DNA from: Roseateles_B flavus
Lineage (GTDB): Bacteria > Pseudomonadota > Gammaproteobacteria > Burkholderiales > Burkholderiaceae_C
Reading direction: 5' to 3'
Length of the DNA stretch: 64,000 bases
Assembly: GCF_039872765.1 (NCBI RefSeq)
Contig: NZ_JBDPZC010000014.1
Coordinates: forward strand, 1 to 64,000
Made by a program: the position numbers and the translations under genes. Within the stretch, counting starts at the first letter, position 1; the number at the start of each line of letters is the position of its first letter. This document shows, in pieces, positions 51,072-61,760 of the stretch. Under the pieces are notes generated by a model. It worked only from the letters and a program-made list of their open reading frames with translations, ran no database searches and had not been told where the DNA came from.

Positions 51072-52010
51072 ATGACGGCCTATCTCTTGCGGCGCCTGTG
51101 GCAAATGATCCCCACCCTGCTGGGGGTCGTGCTGCTGGTGTTCTTCCTGTTCCGCTGGTTCGGCGGCGACCCGGCCGAGATCCTGGGCGGCCAGAACGCG
51201 TCCGCCGAGCAGATCCAGGCCATCCGCGAACAGCTGGGCCTGAACCGGCCGGTATGGGAGCAGCTGCTGATCTTCCTGAAGCAGATCGTCACCTTCAACT
51301 GGGGCCACAGCTGGGCCACCAACGAGTCCGTGGCCACGCTCTTCGCCACCCGCATGCCGGCCACGCTGACGGTGATGCTGCCCATCCTGTGCCTGGAGGT
51401 GCTGCTGGCCATCCCCTTCGCGCTGGCCGTGTCCGCCGTGCGCGGCTCGCTGACCGACCGCGCGGTGATGGTGCTCAGCACGGTGGCGGTGTCCATCTCG
51501 CTGCTGGTCTACGTGATCGTGGGCCAGTACTTCTTCGCCTTCCGCCTGGGCCTGTTCCCGGTGCAGGGCTGGAGCAACAGCACCTGGACCAACCTCACCA
51601 CCTACGCGCCCCTGCCCGTGATGGTGGCCGTGGCCGTGGCCCTGGCGCCCTACACGCGGCTGTACCGCAGCTTCTTCCTGGACGAGATCGGTCACGACTA
51701 CGTGCGCACCGCCCGCGCCAAGGGCCTGCCCGAGCGCCGCATCCTGCTCAAGCACGTGCTGCGCAACGCCTTGATCCCCATCCTCACCAACATCTCCGTG
51801 GCCCTGCCCGGCGTGTTCGTGGGCTCCTTCCTGCTGGAAGTCTTCTTCTCCATCCCCGGCCTGGGCCGCGAGCTGCTGCTGGCCGTCAACCGCAGCGACT
51901 TCCCCGTTATCCAGGCCTTCGCCATCTACCTGGCCATGCTGACCATGGTGATCAATCTGCTGACCGACCTGCTCTACAAGGCCGTTGACCCTAGGGTGGT
52001 CCTGAAATGA
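51072..52010 (+). CDS. dppB: Peptide ABC transporter permease, DppB type
   Basis: 312 residues, six membrane helices. MTAYLLRRLWQMIPTLLGVVLLVFFLFRWFGGDPAEILGG is the typical DppB/OppB N-terminus; YVRTARAKGLPERRILLKHVLRNALIP is the EAA loop that contacts the ATPase, and GSFLLEVFFSIPGLGRELLLA follows. RBS TTTGGAGACC. Stop overlaps the following dppC start (ATGA). Confidence 0.94.
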   Translation: MTAYLLRRLWQMIPTLLGVVLLVFFLFRWFGGDPAEILGGQNASAEQIQAIREQLGLNRPVWEQLLIFLKQIVTFNWGHSWATNESVATLFATRMPATLTVMLPILCLEVLLAIPFALAVSAVRGSLTDRAVMVLSTVAVSISLLVYVIVGQYFFAFRLGLFPVQGWSNSTWTNLTTYAPLPVMVAVAVALAPYTRLYRSFFLDEIGHDYVRTARAKGLPERRILLKHVLRNALIPILTNISVALPGVFVGSFLLEVFFSIPGLGRELLLAVNRSDFPVIQAFAIYLAMLTMVINLLTDLLYKAVDPRVVLK

Positions 52011-53065
52011 GCGCCACCCTGACCTCCGCACCGGCCGCAAGCAGCGCCGATTCGCGCGGCTCGCAAGGCGTCTGGGCCGCGGCCTGGCGGCGCATGCGCG
52101 GTGACCGTCTGGGCATGGCCTGCCTGTGGGTGGTGGCTGTCTTCCTGGGCCTGGTGCTGGCCACGGGCCTGGGCCTGATCGCCTCGGGCTGGCAGAAGGA
52201 GATCGGGGTGCCCAATGCGCCCCCCGGCTTCATGGGCCCGGCGCCGGCCGAGTCCAGCCAGGCCGCGCAGGGGCCCAAGGGCCCCAACGTGGACCTCTCC
52301 GACATCGACCCCCTGGCCCCGCGCTACGCCGAGTGGGACGCCAAGGCCAGCAGCTTCAAGACCGAGGACCTGGTCAAGCAGGAGACCCTGCCCTTCGGCG
52401 CCGACCGCCTGGGCCGCGACGTGCTCTCCAAGGTGATGAAGGGCGCCGAGGTGTCCATCATGGTGGGCGTGCTGGCGGCCCTCGTCGCCACGCTGATCGG
52501 CACCGTGCTGGGGGCCCTGTCCGGCTTCTTCGGCCGGCGCGTGGGCGACTTCCTCGAGTGGGTCTACAACGTCTTCACCGCGGTGCCGGACATCCTGCTG
52601 ATCTTCGCCTTCGCGGCCATCTTCGGCCGCGGCGTGCTGCCGGTGGTGATGATCCTGGGCCTGGCGGGCTGGACCGGCGTCTACCGCCTGGTGCGCGCCG
52701 AGTTCATCAAGCATTCCAGCCGCGAATACGTGCGCGCCGCCGAGGCCATCGGCGCCTCGCAGGGCTCGCGCATGTTCCGCCACATCCTGCCCAATGTGTC
52801 CCACGTGACGCTGGTGCAGCTGTCCCTGCTGGTGGTGCGCTTCATCAAGAGCGAGGTGATCCTGTCCTACCTGGGCCTGGGCGTCAGCGTGGACCAGGTC
52901 TCCTGGGGCACCATGCTGGCCGAGGCCCAGAGCGAGCTGATCCTGGGCTACTGGTGGCAGCTCACCGCGGTGGCCGTGTGCATGGCGGTGTTCGTGACGG
53001 CGTTTGCGCTGTTCACCGATGCGCTGCGTGATGCGCTGGACCCCAAACTCCGTGGTCTCGAGTGA
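52007..53065 (+). CDS. dppC: Peptide ABC transporter permease, DppC type
   Basis: 352 residues, longer than the usual ~300: after the first membrane helix (GMACLWVVAVFLGLVLATGLGLIASGW) there is a ~90-residue periplasmic insert (KEIGVPNAPPGFMGPAPAES ... DLVKQETLPFGADRLGRD). The inner-membrane core and EAA loop (YVRAAEAIGASQGSRMFRHILPNV) are standard. Translated together with dppB; the ATPase follows after 18 bases. Confidence 0.94.
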   Translation: MSATLTSAPAASSADSRGSQGVWAAAWRRMRGDRLGMACLWVVAVFLGLVLATGLGLIASGWQKEIGVPNAPPGFMGPAPAESSQAAQGPKGPNVDLSDIDPLAPRYAEWDAKASSFKTEDLVKQETLPFGADRLGRDVLSKVMKGAEVSIMVGVLAALVATLIGTVLGALSGFFGRRVGDFLEWVYNVFTAVPDILLIFAFAAIFGRGVLPVVMILGLAGWTGVYRLVRAEFIKHSSREYVRAAEAIGASQGSRMFRHILPNVSHVTLVQLSLLVVRFIKSEVILSYLGLGVSVDQVSWGTMLAEAQSELILGYWWQLTAVAVCMAVFVTAFALFTDALRDALDPKLRGLE

Positions 53066-53083
53066 CCCGCTGGAACCACTGAC

Positions 53084-54766
<1,683 letters not shown>

Positions 54767-54883
54767 GCCGGCCAGCAAAGCGGTCTGTCCTTCGCCTGTG
54801 GCAGTTCGTCGCTTGGGCGAAGTGACCCGGGCTTGCCGGCCCTACAGTCGCGTCCATTCCAAACGAACTCCCGGAGGATACCC

Positions 54884-55075
54884 ATGAAGCGCATCGCCAC
54901 CCTGGCCACCGTCACCCTCGCCGCTCTGCTCTGTACCGCCTGCGTCATCGCCCCCAACGGCGAGCGCGTCGTCAGCGACCGCGAGGCGCTGACCCAGATG
55001 AGCGAGCAGGCCATCAAGACCTGCGGCGCCGGCAACGTCAAGGACGTGACGCACAAGAGCTTCACCTGCAAGTGA
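54884..55075 (+). CDS. Small secreted lipoprotein-like protein
   Basis: 63 residues from ATG 54884, with GGAGGA seven bases upstream. Signal MKRIATLATVTLAALLCTAC, a lipobox-like C-T-A-C at 17-20, then VIAPNGERVVSDREALTQMS and GAGNVKDVTHKSFTCK. Two Cys in the mature part (GTCGAG-type KTCGAG and FTCK) could form a disulfide. No match to a known family that I recognise. Confidence 0.75.
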   Translation: MKRIATLATVTLAALLCTACVIAPNGERVVSDREALTQMSEQAIKTCGAGNVKDVTHKSFTCK

Positions 55076-55108
55076 GGGACCGTCACGAGCCAGGCCTATG
55101 ATCGGCGC

Positions 55109-56005
55109 ATGCAAAGCCATGTGAACGCCAACGGCCTGCGCATCGCCGTCGACGACCAGGGGCCCCGCGGGGCCCCTGCGCTCTTGATGATCATGGGACT
55201 GGGGATGCAGCTGATCGCCTGGCCCCAGGGCCTTGTCGAGGCCCTCACGGCGCGCGACCTGCGCGTGGTCCGCTTCGACAACCGCGACATCGGCCTCAGC
55301 CAGCACCTGGACCACCTGGGCCTGCCGCATGTCGGCTGGGCGTCCTTCAAGCACCTGCTGCACCTGCCCGTGCGCAGCCCCTACAGCCTCGCCGACATGG
55401 CCCGCGACGCCCTGGGCGTGCTGGACGCCCTGGACCTGCCCCGTGCCCATGTCTGGGGCGCCTCCATGGGCGGCATGATCGCCCAGCACCTGGTGGACCA
55501 GGCGCCGCAGCGCGTGCAAAGCCTGACCCTCATGATGACCACGGCCGGCGCCCGCCACCTGCCGGGTCCCACCTGGCCGGTGCGCCAGGCCCTGCTGGCC
55601 CGCCCGCCCCGGCGCGACGAGGCCACGCTGCAGGCGCATTTCGCGGCCCTGTACCGCCTGATCGGCAGCCCGGCCTACCCGCCGGCCGCCGGCTGGCTGG
55701 AGGCGCGCGTGCTCGAGGCCCTGCGCCGCAGCGACCATCCCCAGGGCATGCTGCGCCAGCTGATGGCCGTGGTGGCCGACGAGGACCGCACGCCTCTCGT
55801 GACCCGCGTCCAGGCGCCGGCCCTGGTGATCCACGGCGAGGCGGACCCCCTGGTGCCCGTGGCCGCCGGCCGCCACCTGGCCCGCCACCTGCGCCACGTC
55901 GAGACCGATTTCATCCCCGGCATGGGCCACGACCTGCCCGAGGCCCTGTGGCCGCGCTTCGCGGACCGGGTCGCCGCGCTGGTCCACGGCGCCGGCGCGG
56001 CATGA
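55109..56005 (+). CDS. Alpha/beta-hydrolase
   Basis: 298 residues. ALLMIMGLGMQLIAWPQ (strand and oxyanion loop), VVRFDNRDIGLSQH, HVWGASMGGMIAQHL (nucleophile elbow GASMG with Ser), LVIHGEADPLVP (Asp) and IPGMGHDLPEALWP (His). The FDNRDIGLS/GASMGGMIAQ pair is typical of the RdmC/aclacinomycin-methylesterase-like group, though the substrate is unknown. Coupled by ATGA overlap to the HD-type gene that follows. Confidence 0.92.
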   Translation: MQSHVNANGLRIAVDDQGPRGAPALLMIMGLGMQLIAWPQGLVEALTARDLRVVRFDNRDIGLSQHLDHLGLPHVGWASFKHLLHLPVRSPYSLADMARDALGVLDALDLPRAHVWGASMGGMIAQHLVDQAPQRVQSLTLMMTTAGARHLPGPTWPVRQALLARPPRRDEATLQAHFAALYRLIGSPAYPPAAGWLEARVLEALRRSDHPQGMLRQLMAVVADEDRTPLVTRVQAPALVIHGEADPLVPVAAGRHLARHLRHVETDFIPGMGHDLPEALWPRFADRVAALVHGAGAA

Positions 56006-56634
56006 GTGTCGAAGCCGTCGGGCTGCGGGCCGCCTGGCTGGCCACCTGCGCGGAGCTGTCGATCAGGCAAGACCTGACCCTCTTCGAGGACTTGCTGGCG
56101 GCCTGGAACCAGCCCTGGCGTCACTACCACGCCGGCCAGCACCTGCACGAGTGTCTGGCTGCCCTGGCGCAATGGCGTCAGCTCGCCCGCGAGCCCGGGC
56201 TGCTGGCCCTGGCCCTGTGGTTCCACGACGCCGTCTACGAGCCACGGGCGCCTGACAACGAGGCGCGCAGCGCCGACTGGGCCCGCGCCGCCCTGCCCGC
56301 CCTGGGCCTGCCGGTGCCGGCCTGCGAGCGCGTGGCGCGGCTGGTGCTGGCCACGCGGGACCATGTGGCCCGTGACGCCGACATGGGCCTGCTGCTGGAC
56401 CTGGACCTCGCCATCCTGGCCGCGCCCGCCGCGCGCTTTGCGCAATACGAAAGCCAGATCCGCGCCGAGTACGCCTTCGTGCCCGAGCCTGACTTCCGGG
56501 CGGGCCGGCGCCGCATCCTGCAGGGCTTCTTGGCGCGCGAGCGGCTCTTCGTTACCGAGGCCCTGCACGCGGCCTGGGACGCGGCGGCCCGCGCCAATCT
56601 GCACCAGGCCTGCGAGGCGTTGGCCCAGTCCTAG
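56002..56634 (+). CDS. Predicted metal-dependent HD-superfamily hydrolase
   Basis: 210 residues. WRHYHAGQHLHECLA and LWFHDAVYEPRAPDNEARSADWA are the metal-ligand His-Asp pairs of the family often annotated 'HD phosphohydrolase' (N-methyl-D-aspartate-receptor-like naming occurs in databases). The activity is not known. The RQDLTL codons carry a copy of the dispersed repeat (56066-56080). Convergent with modC. Confidence 0.87.
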   Translation: MSVEAVGLRAAWLATCAELSIRQDLTLFEDLLAAWNQPWRHYHAGQHLHECLAALAQWRQLAREPGLLALALWFHDAVYEPRAPDNEARSADWARAALPALGLPVPACERVARLVLATRDHVARDADMGLLLDLDLAILAAPAARFAQYESQIRAEYAFVPEPDFRAGRRRILQGFLARERLFVTEALHAAWDAAARANLHQACEALAQS

Positions 56635-57317
56635 AGCTGGGCTGCCACCACCCGCCCGCCGCGCAGCTGCACCCGCGCCTCGCCGAAGCGCGCCAGGTCC
56701 TCGGGGTCGTGGGTGATCATCAGCAGGGGGATCTGCACGCGGGCCAGCAGGCGCTCCAGCTCCTCGCGCAGGCGTTCGCGCAGCTCGGGGTCGAGCGCCG
56801 CGAAGGGCTCGTCCAGCAGCAGGGCGCGGGGCTCGGTGATCAGGGCGCGGGCCAGGGCCGTGCGCTGGCGCTGACCACCGGAGAGCTGGTGCGGTAGCTG
56901 CGAAGCCACGCCGTCCAGCTCCATCAGGGCCAGCCAGTGGGCCAGCTTCTCGTTCATCATGCTGCGCGGCGGATTGCGCCAGCCGCGCTGCAAGCCGAAG
57001 GCCACGTTCTGGCGCACGTTCAGCTGCGGGAAGAGCGCGTAGTCCTGGAACAGATAGCCCAGGCGCCGCTCGCGGCTGGGGCGGTCCAGGCGGGTGGCGC
57101 TGTCGAACAGCGGCTCGCCGGCCACGCAGATCCTGCCCTCGTCAGGCTTCAGCAGGCCGGCCACGGCCTGCAGGGTGAGGCTCTTGCCGGCGCCCGAGGG
57201 GCCGTGGATCACCAGGCAGCGCGCCGAAGTGCTCAGGTCGAGCTCCAGGGCAAAACCTGACCCCGCCACGCCGGGCGCGGGCGGCAGCTGCTTGCGCAGG
57301 CGGATCTCGAAGCTCAT
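56631..57317 (-). CDS. modC: Molybdate ABC transporter ATPase (ModC-like), no MOP domain
   Basis: 228 residues, short for ModC (~350). GPSGAGKS Walker A, LSGGQRQRTALARAL signature, LLLDEPFAAL Walker B, all intact. The C-terminal molybdenum-binding MOP domain of typical ModC is missing. Its ATG overlaps the modB stop (57314) by four bases. The assignment rests on the modB/ModE context; sulfate or tungstate ATPases are possible. Confidence 0.83.
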   Translation of the reverse strand: MSFEIRLRKQLPPAPGVAGSGFALELDLSTSARCLVIHGPSGAGKSLTLQAVAGLLKPDEGRICVAGEPLFDSATRLDRPSRERRLGYLFQDYALFPQLNVRQNVAFGLQRGWRNPPRSMMNEKLAHWLALMELDGVASQLPHQLSGGQRQRTALARALITEPRALLLDEPFAALDPELRERLREELERLLARVQIPLLMITHDPEDLARFGEARVQLRGGRVVAAQL

Positions 57318-57985
57318 GCCCGCTCCCGGCTCGGCGGCGCCAGGCGGCTGGCGGCCACCAGCACGGCCACGCAGCTCAGCGAGGTGATCCAGACCAGCAG
57401 CTGCGCCGTGTCATCCTGCCCGGCCTGCACGGCCTCGTAGATGGCGATGGAGAGGGTCTGCGTCTGCCCCGGGATGCTGCCGGCCACCATCAGCGTGGCG
57501 CCGAACTCGCCCAGGGCGCGGGCAAAGGCCAGCAGCAGGCCGGCCAGGATGCCGCGCCAGGCCAGGGGCAGGCTCACGCGGCAGAACACCGCCCACTCGC
57601 TGAGGCCCAGCACGCGCCCGGCCTGCTCCAGCTGCGGGTCGACCTGCTCGAAGGCGCTGCGCGCGGCCTTGAGCACCAGCGGAAAGGCCACCAGGGCCGC
57701 GGCAAGGGTGGCGCCCTGCCAGGTGAAGATCAGGCGTATGCCGAAGGTCTCGAACAGCCAGGCGCCCAGCCAGCCCTTGCGGCCCACCAGCACCAGCAGG
57801 TAGTAGCCCAGCACCGTGGGCGGCAGGACCAGGGGCAGGGTCAGGGCAGCGTCCAGCAGCTCGCGCCCGGGAAAGCGCCAGCGTGCCAGGGCGTAGCCCA
57901 GGGCCGTGCCCAGCAGCAGGTCCAGGCCGCTGGCCCACAGCGCCACCTTCAGCGACAGGCCCAGCGCGATCAGGGCGTCAGGCAT
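57314..57985 (-). CDS. modB: Molybdate ABC transporter permease
   Basis: 223 residues, five to six helices. LGYALARWRFPGRELLDAALTLPLVLPPTVLGYYLLVLVG is the ModB/CysT-like start with the PPTVxGxxLL motif; FARALGEFGATLMVAGSIPGQTQTLSIAIYE is the diagnostic ModB EAA segment. It follows the candidate ModE box by 80 bases. modA, the periplasmic binder, is not in this locus. Confidence 0.92.
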   Translation of the reverse strand: MPDALIALGLSLKVALWASGLDLLLGTALGYALARWRFPGRELLDAALTLPLVLPPTVLGYYLLVLVGRKGWLGAWLFETFGIRLIFTWQGATLAAALVAFPLVLKAARSAFEQVDPQLEQAGRVLGLSEWAVFCRVSLPLAWRGILAGLLLAFARALGEFGATLMVAGSIPGQTQTLSIAIYEAVQAGQDDTAQLLVWITSLSCVAVLVAASRLAPPSRERA

Positions 57986-58064
57986 GCGCGGGCGGCAGCG
58001 GGCCGTTCGGAAGGGCGGTCATGGGGCAGGGAGTTCCGGCAGGGCGGGAGGCGTGGGGACGGTA

Positions 58065-58088
58065 CGCAATATACCTTCCTGCATAACG
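58065..58088. promoter_or_regulatory. Candidate ModE operator
   Basis: A 24-bp imperfect dyad with CGCAATATA on the left and TGCATAACG on the right, 6 bases between. It aligns base for base in spacing with the E. coli modA operator (CG-TTATATTG ... CATAACG type). It lies 80 bases upstream of modB and just after modE. Confidence 0.7.
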
Positions 58089-58105
58089 AACGCCACCGTG
58101 GCGGA

Positions 58106-58456
58106 TCAGGCCAGCAGCTTCAGCAGGCGCTGGATGTCCGGCTTGCAGGCCGCCTGGGCCTGGGCCTCGATGCCGCGGTAGAGGTCCAGCAGCTGCCGGC
58201 CGCTGGGGCTCAGCTCGCTGCCACCGCCCTGCGACCCACCGGCCGCGCTGATCACCGCGGGCTCCTTCAGCGAGCGGTTCAGCTCGTCGATCAGGGCCCA
58301 GGCGCGCCGGTAGGACATGCCCAGGGCCTTGGCCGCGGCGGTGATGGAGCGGGTCTCGTCCAGGGCCTCCAGCAGGGCGATCTTGCCAGGTCCGATGGCG
58401 ATGGTGTCGTCCACCGTCACCCGCATGCGCAGGCGCAGCTGGGGTTTGGCGCTCAT
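58106..58456 (-). CDS. modE: ModE-type winged-helix regulator, DNA-binding domain only
   Basis: 116 residues. IAIGPGKIALLEALDETRSITAAAKALGMSYRRAWALIDELN is the ModE N-terminal domain (GPGR/K-I-x-LL-x-I..GSI..AA..MGMSYRRAW); SAAGGSQGGGSELSPSGRQLLDLYRG ends it. The molybdate-binding MOP domains are absent, so it cannot sense molybdate as E. coli ModE does; short ModE proteins of this type exist. Stop-start distance to modB is 120 bases, holding the operator. Confidence 0.9.
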   Translation of the reverse strand: MSAKPQLRLRMRVTVDDTIAIGPGKIALLEALDETRSITAAAKALGMSYRRAWALIDELNRSLKEPAVISAAGGSQGGGSELSPSGRQLLDLYRGIEAQAQAACKPDIQRLLKLLA

Positions 58457-58457
58457 G

Positions 58458-58865
58458 TCAGGGCTTGCCGGCGAGCTTGTGCAGCGTGAGCACGGCTTCG
58501 TAGTCCGCCGGATTGGGAGGCTTGCGGGTGTTGGGGCGGGGCTCCAGGCTCTTGAGCTGCAGGCTGTAGCCGCCAGCCTTGGCCGGCTCGGCGGCGGGCC
58601 AGGTCAGGGTCAGGACTTGCCCGGCGCCCTCGCTGGGCTGCACCCAGAACAGGGCCTGCGCCGTGCCGGCAGTGATGCACTGCACATTGACCGGGCAGCG
58701 CTGGTCGCGGTAGCCGATGAACTGGACCTGCAGGCTGCCCGCGGCATCGCCGCCAGCGGCCTGGAACTTGAGGCGCAGGGTCTCCTCGGCCGGCGCGGCC
58801 AGCGCGGAGGCGGCGGCCAGGGAGAGGGCGGCCAGGGCGGCCAGACGTGAAGGCAGGGCAGTCAT
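58458..58865 (-). CDS. Exported hypothetical protein
   Basis: 135 residues with a Sec signal peptide (~1-23: LAALAALSLAAASALA). The mature part reads ETLRLKFQAAGGDAAGSLQV, QFIGYRDQRCPVNVQCITAGTA and YSLQLKSLEPRPN, with two cysteines in RCPVNVQC. RCPxxVQC is common in small secreted beta-sandwich proteins of proteobacteria; no function is known. It ends one base after the modE start, so is upstream of modE in one operon. Confidence 0.82.
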   Translation of the reverse strand: MTALPSRLAALAALSLAAASALAAPAEETLRLKFQAAGGDAAGSLQVQFIGYRDQRCPVNVQCITAGTAQALFWVQPSEGAGQVLTLTWPAAEPAKAGGYSLQLKSLEPRPNTRKPPNPADYEAVLTLHKLAGKP

Positions 58866-58985
58866 CCGGGCATCCTTTCAACGGACATGGGCGCATTCTG
58901 GCACCGTGGCGCGCGGCCGCCTGCGGGCAGACCCGCCCCCAGGCTAAGCTGCAAGGTCCGCGACTCTTGAACCCCAGGACGCCTC

Positions 58986-59624
58986 ATGGATCCCAGTGCC
59001 CGGTCCGCCCAGGTCTTCGACCAGCTGGCGGATCTGTACCAGAGCAAGTACATGGACCTCGATCTCTACGACGAGAGCTATGCCCTGCTGGCCGCCCCGC
59101 TGCCGCCGCACGCGTGCGTGCTCGATGCCGCCTGCGGCCCCGGGACCGTGGCGCGCCGCCTGCTGGCCTGGCGGCCGGACCTGCAGCTGCTGGGCGTGGA
59201 CCTGGCCCCCCGCATGGTCGAGCTGGCCCGTGCCGCCGTGCCGGCCGCGCGCTTCGAGGTGGGCGACTGCCGCCAGCTGCCGGGCGAGGACGGCCGCTGG
59301 GACGCCATCGTCTGCGCCTTCGGCCTGCCCTATCTGGACCCGACGGGCGCGCAGGCCTTCGTCGCCCGGGCCGCCCGCCTGCTGGCGCCGGGCGGCCTGC
59401 TCTACCTCAGCACCCAGGGCGGCCGCCCCGAGGATTCCGGCCCGCAGCGCAGCAGCCGCGGTGACGTGGTGCACGTGTTCTTCCATGCGATGGAGGGGCC
59501 GGGCAGCGTGGGCGCCTGGCTCGCCGAGGCCGGCCTGGTGCTGCAGTCGCAGGCGCCGCTGCCCTGCCCGGCGAATGCGTCGGTGCAGACGGCGGACTGG
59601 TACTGCATCGCCCGCAAGCCATGA
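58986..59624 (+). CDS. SAM-dependent methyltransferase, class I
   Basis: 212 residues. Motif I VLDAACGPGTVARRLL, then LLGVDLAPRMVELARA (motif II acid), FEVGDCRQLP, DAIVCAFGLPYLD and LLAPGGLLYLST: a complete SAM-binding Rossmann fold of the Methyltransf_11/25 type. The acceptor is unknown. Its stop overlaps the next ATG by four bases. Confidence 0.9.
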   Translation: MDPSARSAQVFDQLADLYQSKYMDLDLYDESYALLAAPLPPHACVLDAACGPGTVARRLLAWRPDLQLLGVDLAPRMVELARAAVPAARFEVGDCRQLPGEDGRWDAIVCAFGLPYLDPTGAQAFVARAARLLAPGGLLYLSTQGGRPEDSGPQRSSRGDVVHVFFHAMEGPGSVGAWLAEAGLVLQSQAPLPCPANASVQTADWYCIARKP

Positions 59625-60055
59625 GCTTCCATGTCTACATCGCCCATGCCGGCTTCAAGGACAGCCCGGTGGACCGTGAGCAGTGGCTGGCCGCGGCCCG
59701 TGGCCGGCCGGAGCTGGTGGCCCTGGGCAAGCCGGAGGCGGCCTGCTTTGCGCTGGCCTCCGACAGCGCCCAGCGCCTCTCGCTCGACCCGCACGGCCTC
59801 GTTCACACGCAGAACCCCTCGCGAGAGCTGGTCGTGGTGATGTTCGAGCTGGCCGAGGTGCTCGGGGCGGGGGTGTACAGCGAGAAGCTCAAGCGCTACA
59901 GCTCCCCGCAGGATTGGGAAGCGCGGACGCGCAGCCATCGGGCGCAGCACCAGCGCCATCGGGCCCAGCTGCAGCGCGTGCGTCGCAGGACGCAGCTCCT
60001 GTGGGCCGCCATGGCCCTCGGTGTCGTGGTCGTGTGCTGGCTTCTGCCGGGCTAG
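59621..60055 (+). CDS. Tail-anchored hypothetical protein
   Basis: 144 residues. An alpha/beta N-terminal part (VYIAHAGFKDSPVDREQWL ... LVVVMFELAEVLGAGVYSEKLKRYSS) is followed by a basic, Gln/His/Arg-rich helix (~103-123) and a C-terminal membrane helix (LLWAAMALGVVVVCWLL). Co-translated with the methyltransferase. Family not recognised. Confidence 0.75.
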   Translation: MSFHVYIAHAGFKDSPVDREQWLAAARGRPELVALGKPEAACFALASDSAQRLSLDPHGLVHTQNPSRELVVVMFELAEVLGAGVYSEKLKRYSSPQDWEARTRSHRAQHQRHRAQLQRVRRRTQLLWAAMALGVVVVCWLLPG

Positions 60056-60125
60056 GGCCCCGGCGCGCCGCGGGCGGCGGCCGGGGCCGTGTCGCCGCCT
60101 CAGCAGGCGCGGCGACGCAGGGGCC

Positions 60126-61274
60126 TCAAGGCCAGTAGACGGTCACGTCCGCGATGGCCGCACCGCTGTTGTCAACGCCGCCGACGAGGAACACCGCGCC
60201 GGTGTAGGCCAGCGTGGCCACGCCCCAGGCGCGCTCCTTGCGCAGCGTCGCCACGGTCCGGAAGGTGCCGCGGACGGGGTCGTAGCGCTCGATGGAGGGG
60301 ATGATGGTGTCCGCGCTGAGGCCGCCCAGCACCAGGGCGCCGCCGTCGTACAGGGCCGTGGCGGCCTCGTAGTCACGAGCCTTCAGGGGGCCGGGAAGCG
60401 GCTTGAAGGTCTTGGTGACGGGATCGAAGAGATCAGCGCCCTGGTTGCTGAGGACCAGCACACGGCGGGAGCTCAGCTTGAGGGCCTGCGGCGTCTCGTT
60501 CTTGAAGTTCAGCGGGGACTCCAGCTGCGTGAAGGTGTTCGCCACCGGGTCGTACAGCTCGGCCGAGGTGGGGGCGCGGGCGGTCTGCCAATCGGTGCCG
60601 CCGACGATCAGGACCTGGCCGGAGTCCAGCAGCGTGGCGGCGTGATTCGTGCGCGGCGCGACCAGGCGCTGCGGTGTGAGGCTCTCGAACTTGCCGGTGG
60701 CGGGGTCGAAGACCTCGGCGGAGAAGGAGACCGTGCCCTGCCGCAGGCCCTGCCCGCCGGTGATCAGCACCTTGCCGTTCTTCAGCAGCGTGGCCGTGTG
60801 GCTGGAGCGCTCCAGCGTCATGGGCGTGGCTGCCAGCTGGAAGGTCTTGGTGCGGGGATCGAAGAGTTCGGCCGAGTTCAGCGCCAGCACGCGGCCGTCG
60901 CCCAGGTCGCCACCGGTCACCAGCACGCGGCCATCGGCCAGCAGCGTGGCCGTGTGGCCCTGCCGTGCCTGGACCATGCTGCTCAGCTGCTCGACCCGGC
61001 CGGTGACGGGGTCGATCAGCTCGGCGGCCACGGTCGCGAGGCTGCCGCTCTTGCCGCCCAGCACCAGCAGGCGGCCATCATTCAGCTGGGTCACGGTATG
61101 ACCCTGGCTGCGGGCGATGTTCAGCCGGATGGGGGCGGCGATGCCCACGGCACTGCCGTCGACCCCGGCCTGTGCCGCCGGCGTGGCGGCCACGGCCGCG
61201 CCCGATCCCATCAGGGCGCCGGCCAGCAGGCTCAGCACGAATCCCAGTCGCACAACTTTTGATTGATTCTTCAT
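60126..61274 (-). CDS. Secreted kelch-repeat beta-propeller protein
   Basis: 382 residues. Signal peptide (~1-29, ending AAVAA). Six to seven kelch-like blades of the form SxHTATLLxDGRVLVTGG ... SAELFDPxTxxFxxL repeat across the mature chain (for example RQGHTATLLADGRVLVTGGD and RSSHTATLLKNGKVLITGGQ). These propellers bind proteins or glycans, or form galactose-oxidase-like domains; here there is no enzyme domain. Stand-alone, preceded by an uncharacterised 486-base gap. Confidence 0.9.
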   Translation of the reverse strand: MKNQSKVVRLGFVLSLLAGALMGSGAAVAATPAAQAGVDGSAVGIAAPIRLNIARSQGHTVTQLNDGRLLVLGGKSGSLATVAAELIDPVTGRVEQLSSMVQARQGHTATLLADGRVLVTGGDLGDGRVLALNSAELFDPRTKTFQLAATPMTLERSSHTATLLKNGKVLITGGQGLRQGTVSFSAEVFDPATGKFESLTPQRLVAPRTNHAATLLDSGQVLIVGGTDWQTARAPTSAELYDPVANTFTQLESPLNFKNETPQALKLSSRRVLVLSNQGADLFDPVTKTFKPLPGPLKARDYEAATALYDGGALVLGGLSADTIIPSIERYDPVRGTFRTVATLRKERAWGVATLAYTGAVFLVGGVDNSGAAIADVTVYWP

Positions 61275-61760
61275 GACTCAAGGGCGGTGAAGCCCGTTCC
61301 TTCGTGATTGCTAAAGATCCCTTGTGGGGAGTTGCTTGGGCACGCGCCTTGATGCCGGCGTGCGCCGCTGCGCACTCTAGGGGTGCTGCAATAACAAATT
61401 AGTGAAGCTTGCTGCGATGGAATCGCCATCCGCACGCCTTCTTCGACAGATGAGGGCGTGAAGGCGGGGCGGCTGCTGGATGACGCAGGGAGGGCAGTGC
61501 TGGACGTCATGCGCGGCCTGCAGGTGCCTGCGTCTTGTGAACAGGCGGACTTCGCCGGAAGTGCGGCGATAGGCGAGGCCGGCGCTTCGCGTGCCGAGGG
61601 TTGCTCGGAGCGCCGGTGATCGTCGATCACGGCGCCGGGTGGCTACGGCGCGCTGCGCATCCTCGATGGACGCACGGGCATGCAGCCGCGGATCCGGGCC
61701 GGGTGCCTTGCGGGGCTGGGGGCTGCGCAGCCTGCAGTCCCGCAGAGGCGCCGGCAATCG
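61275..61760. other. Intergenic region, no gene recognised
   Basis: 486 bases. An imperfect GC-rich hairpin (GTGATC/GATCAC arms, 61609-61634) lacks a T run and is not a convincing terminator. Open frames here have no protein-like composition or start signal. AT-rich bases near 61390-61410 could be the kelch-gene promoter. Confidence 0.5.

Noticed and set aside
61609..61634. Hairpin as a terminator
   Set aside because: Stem contains a bulge and is not followed by a T run.
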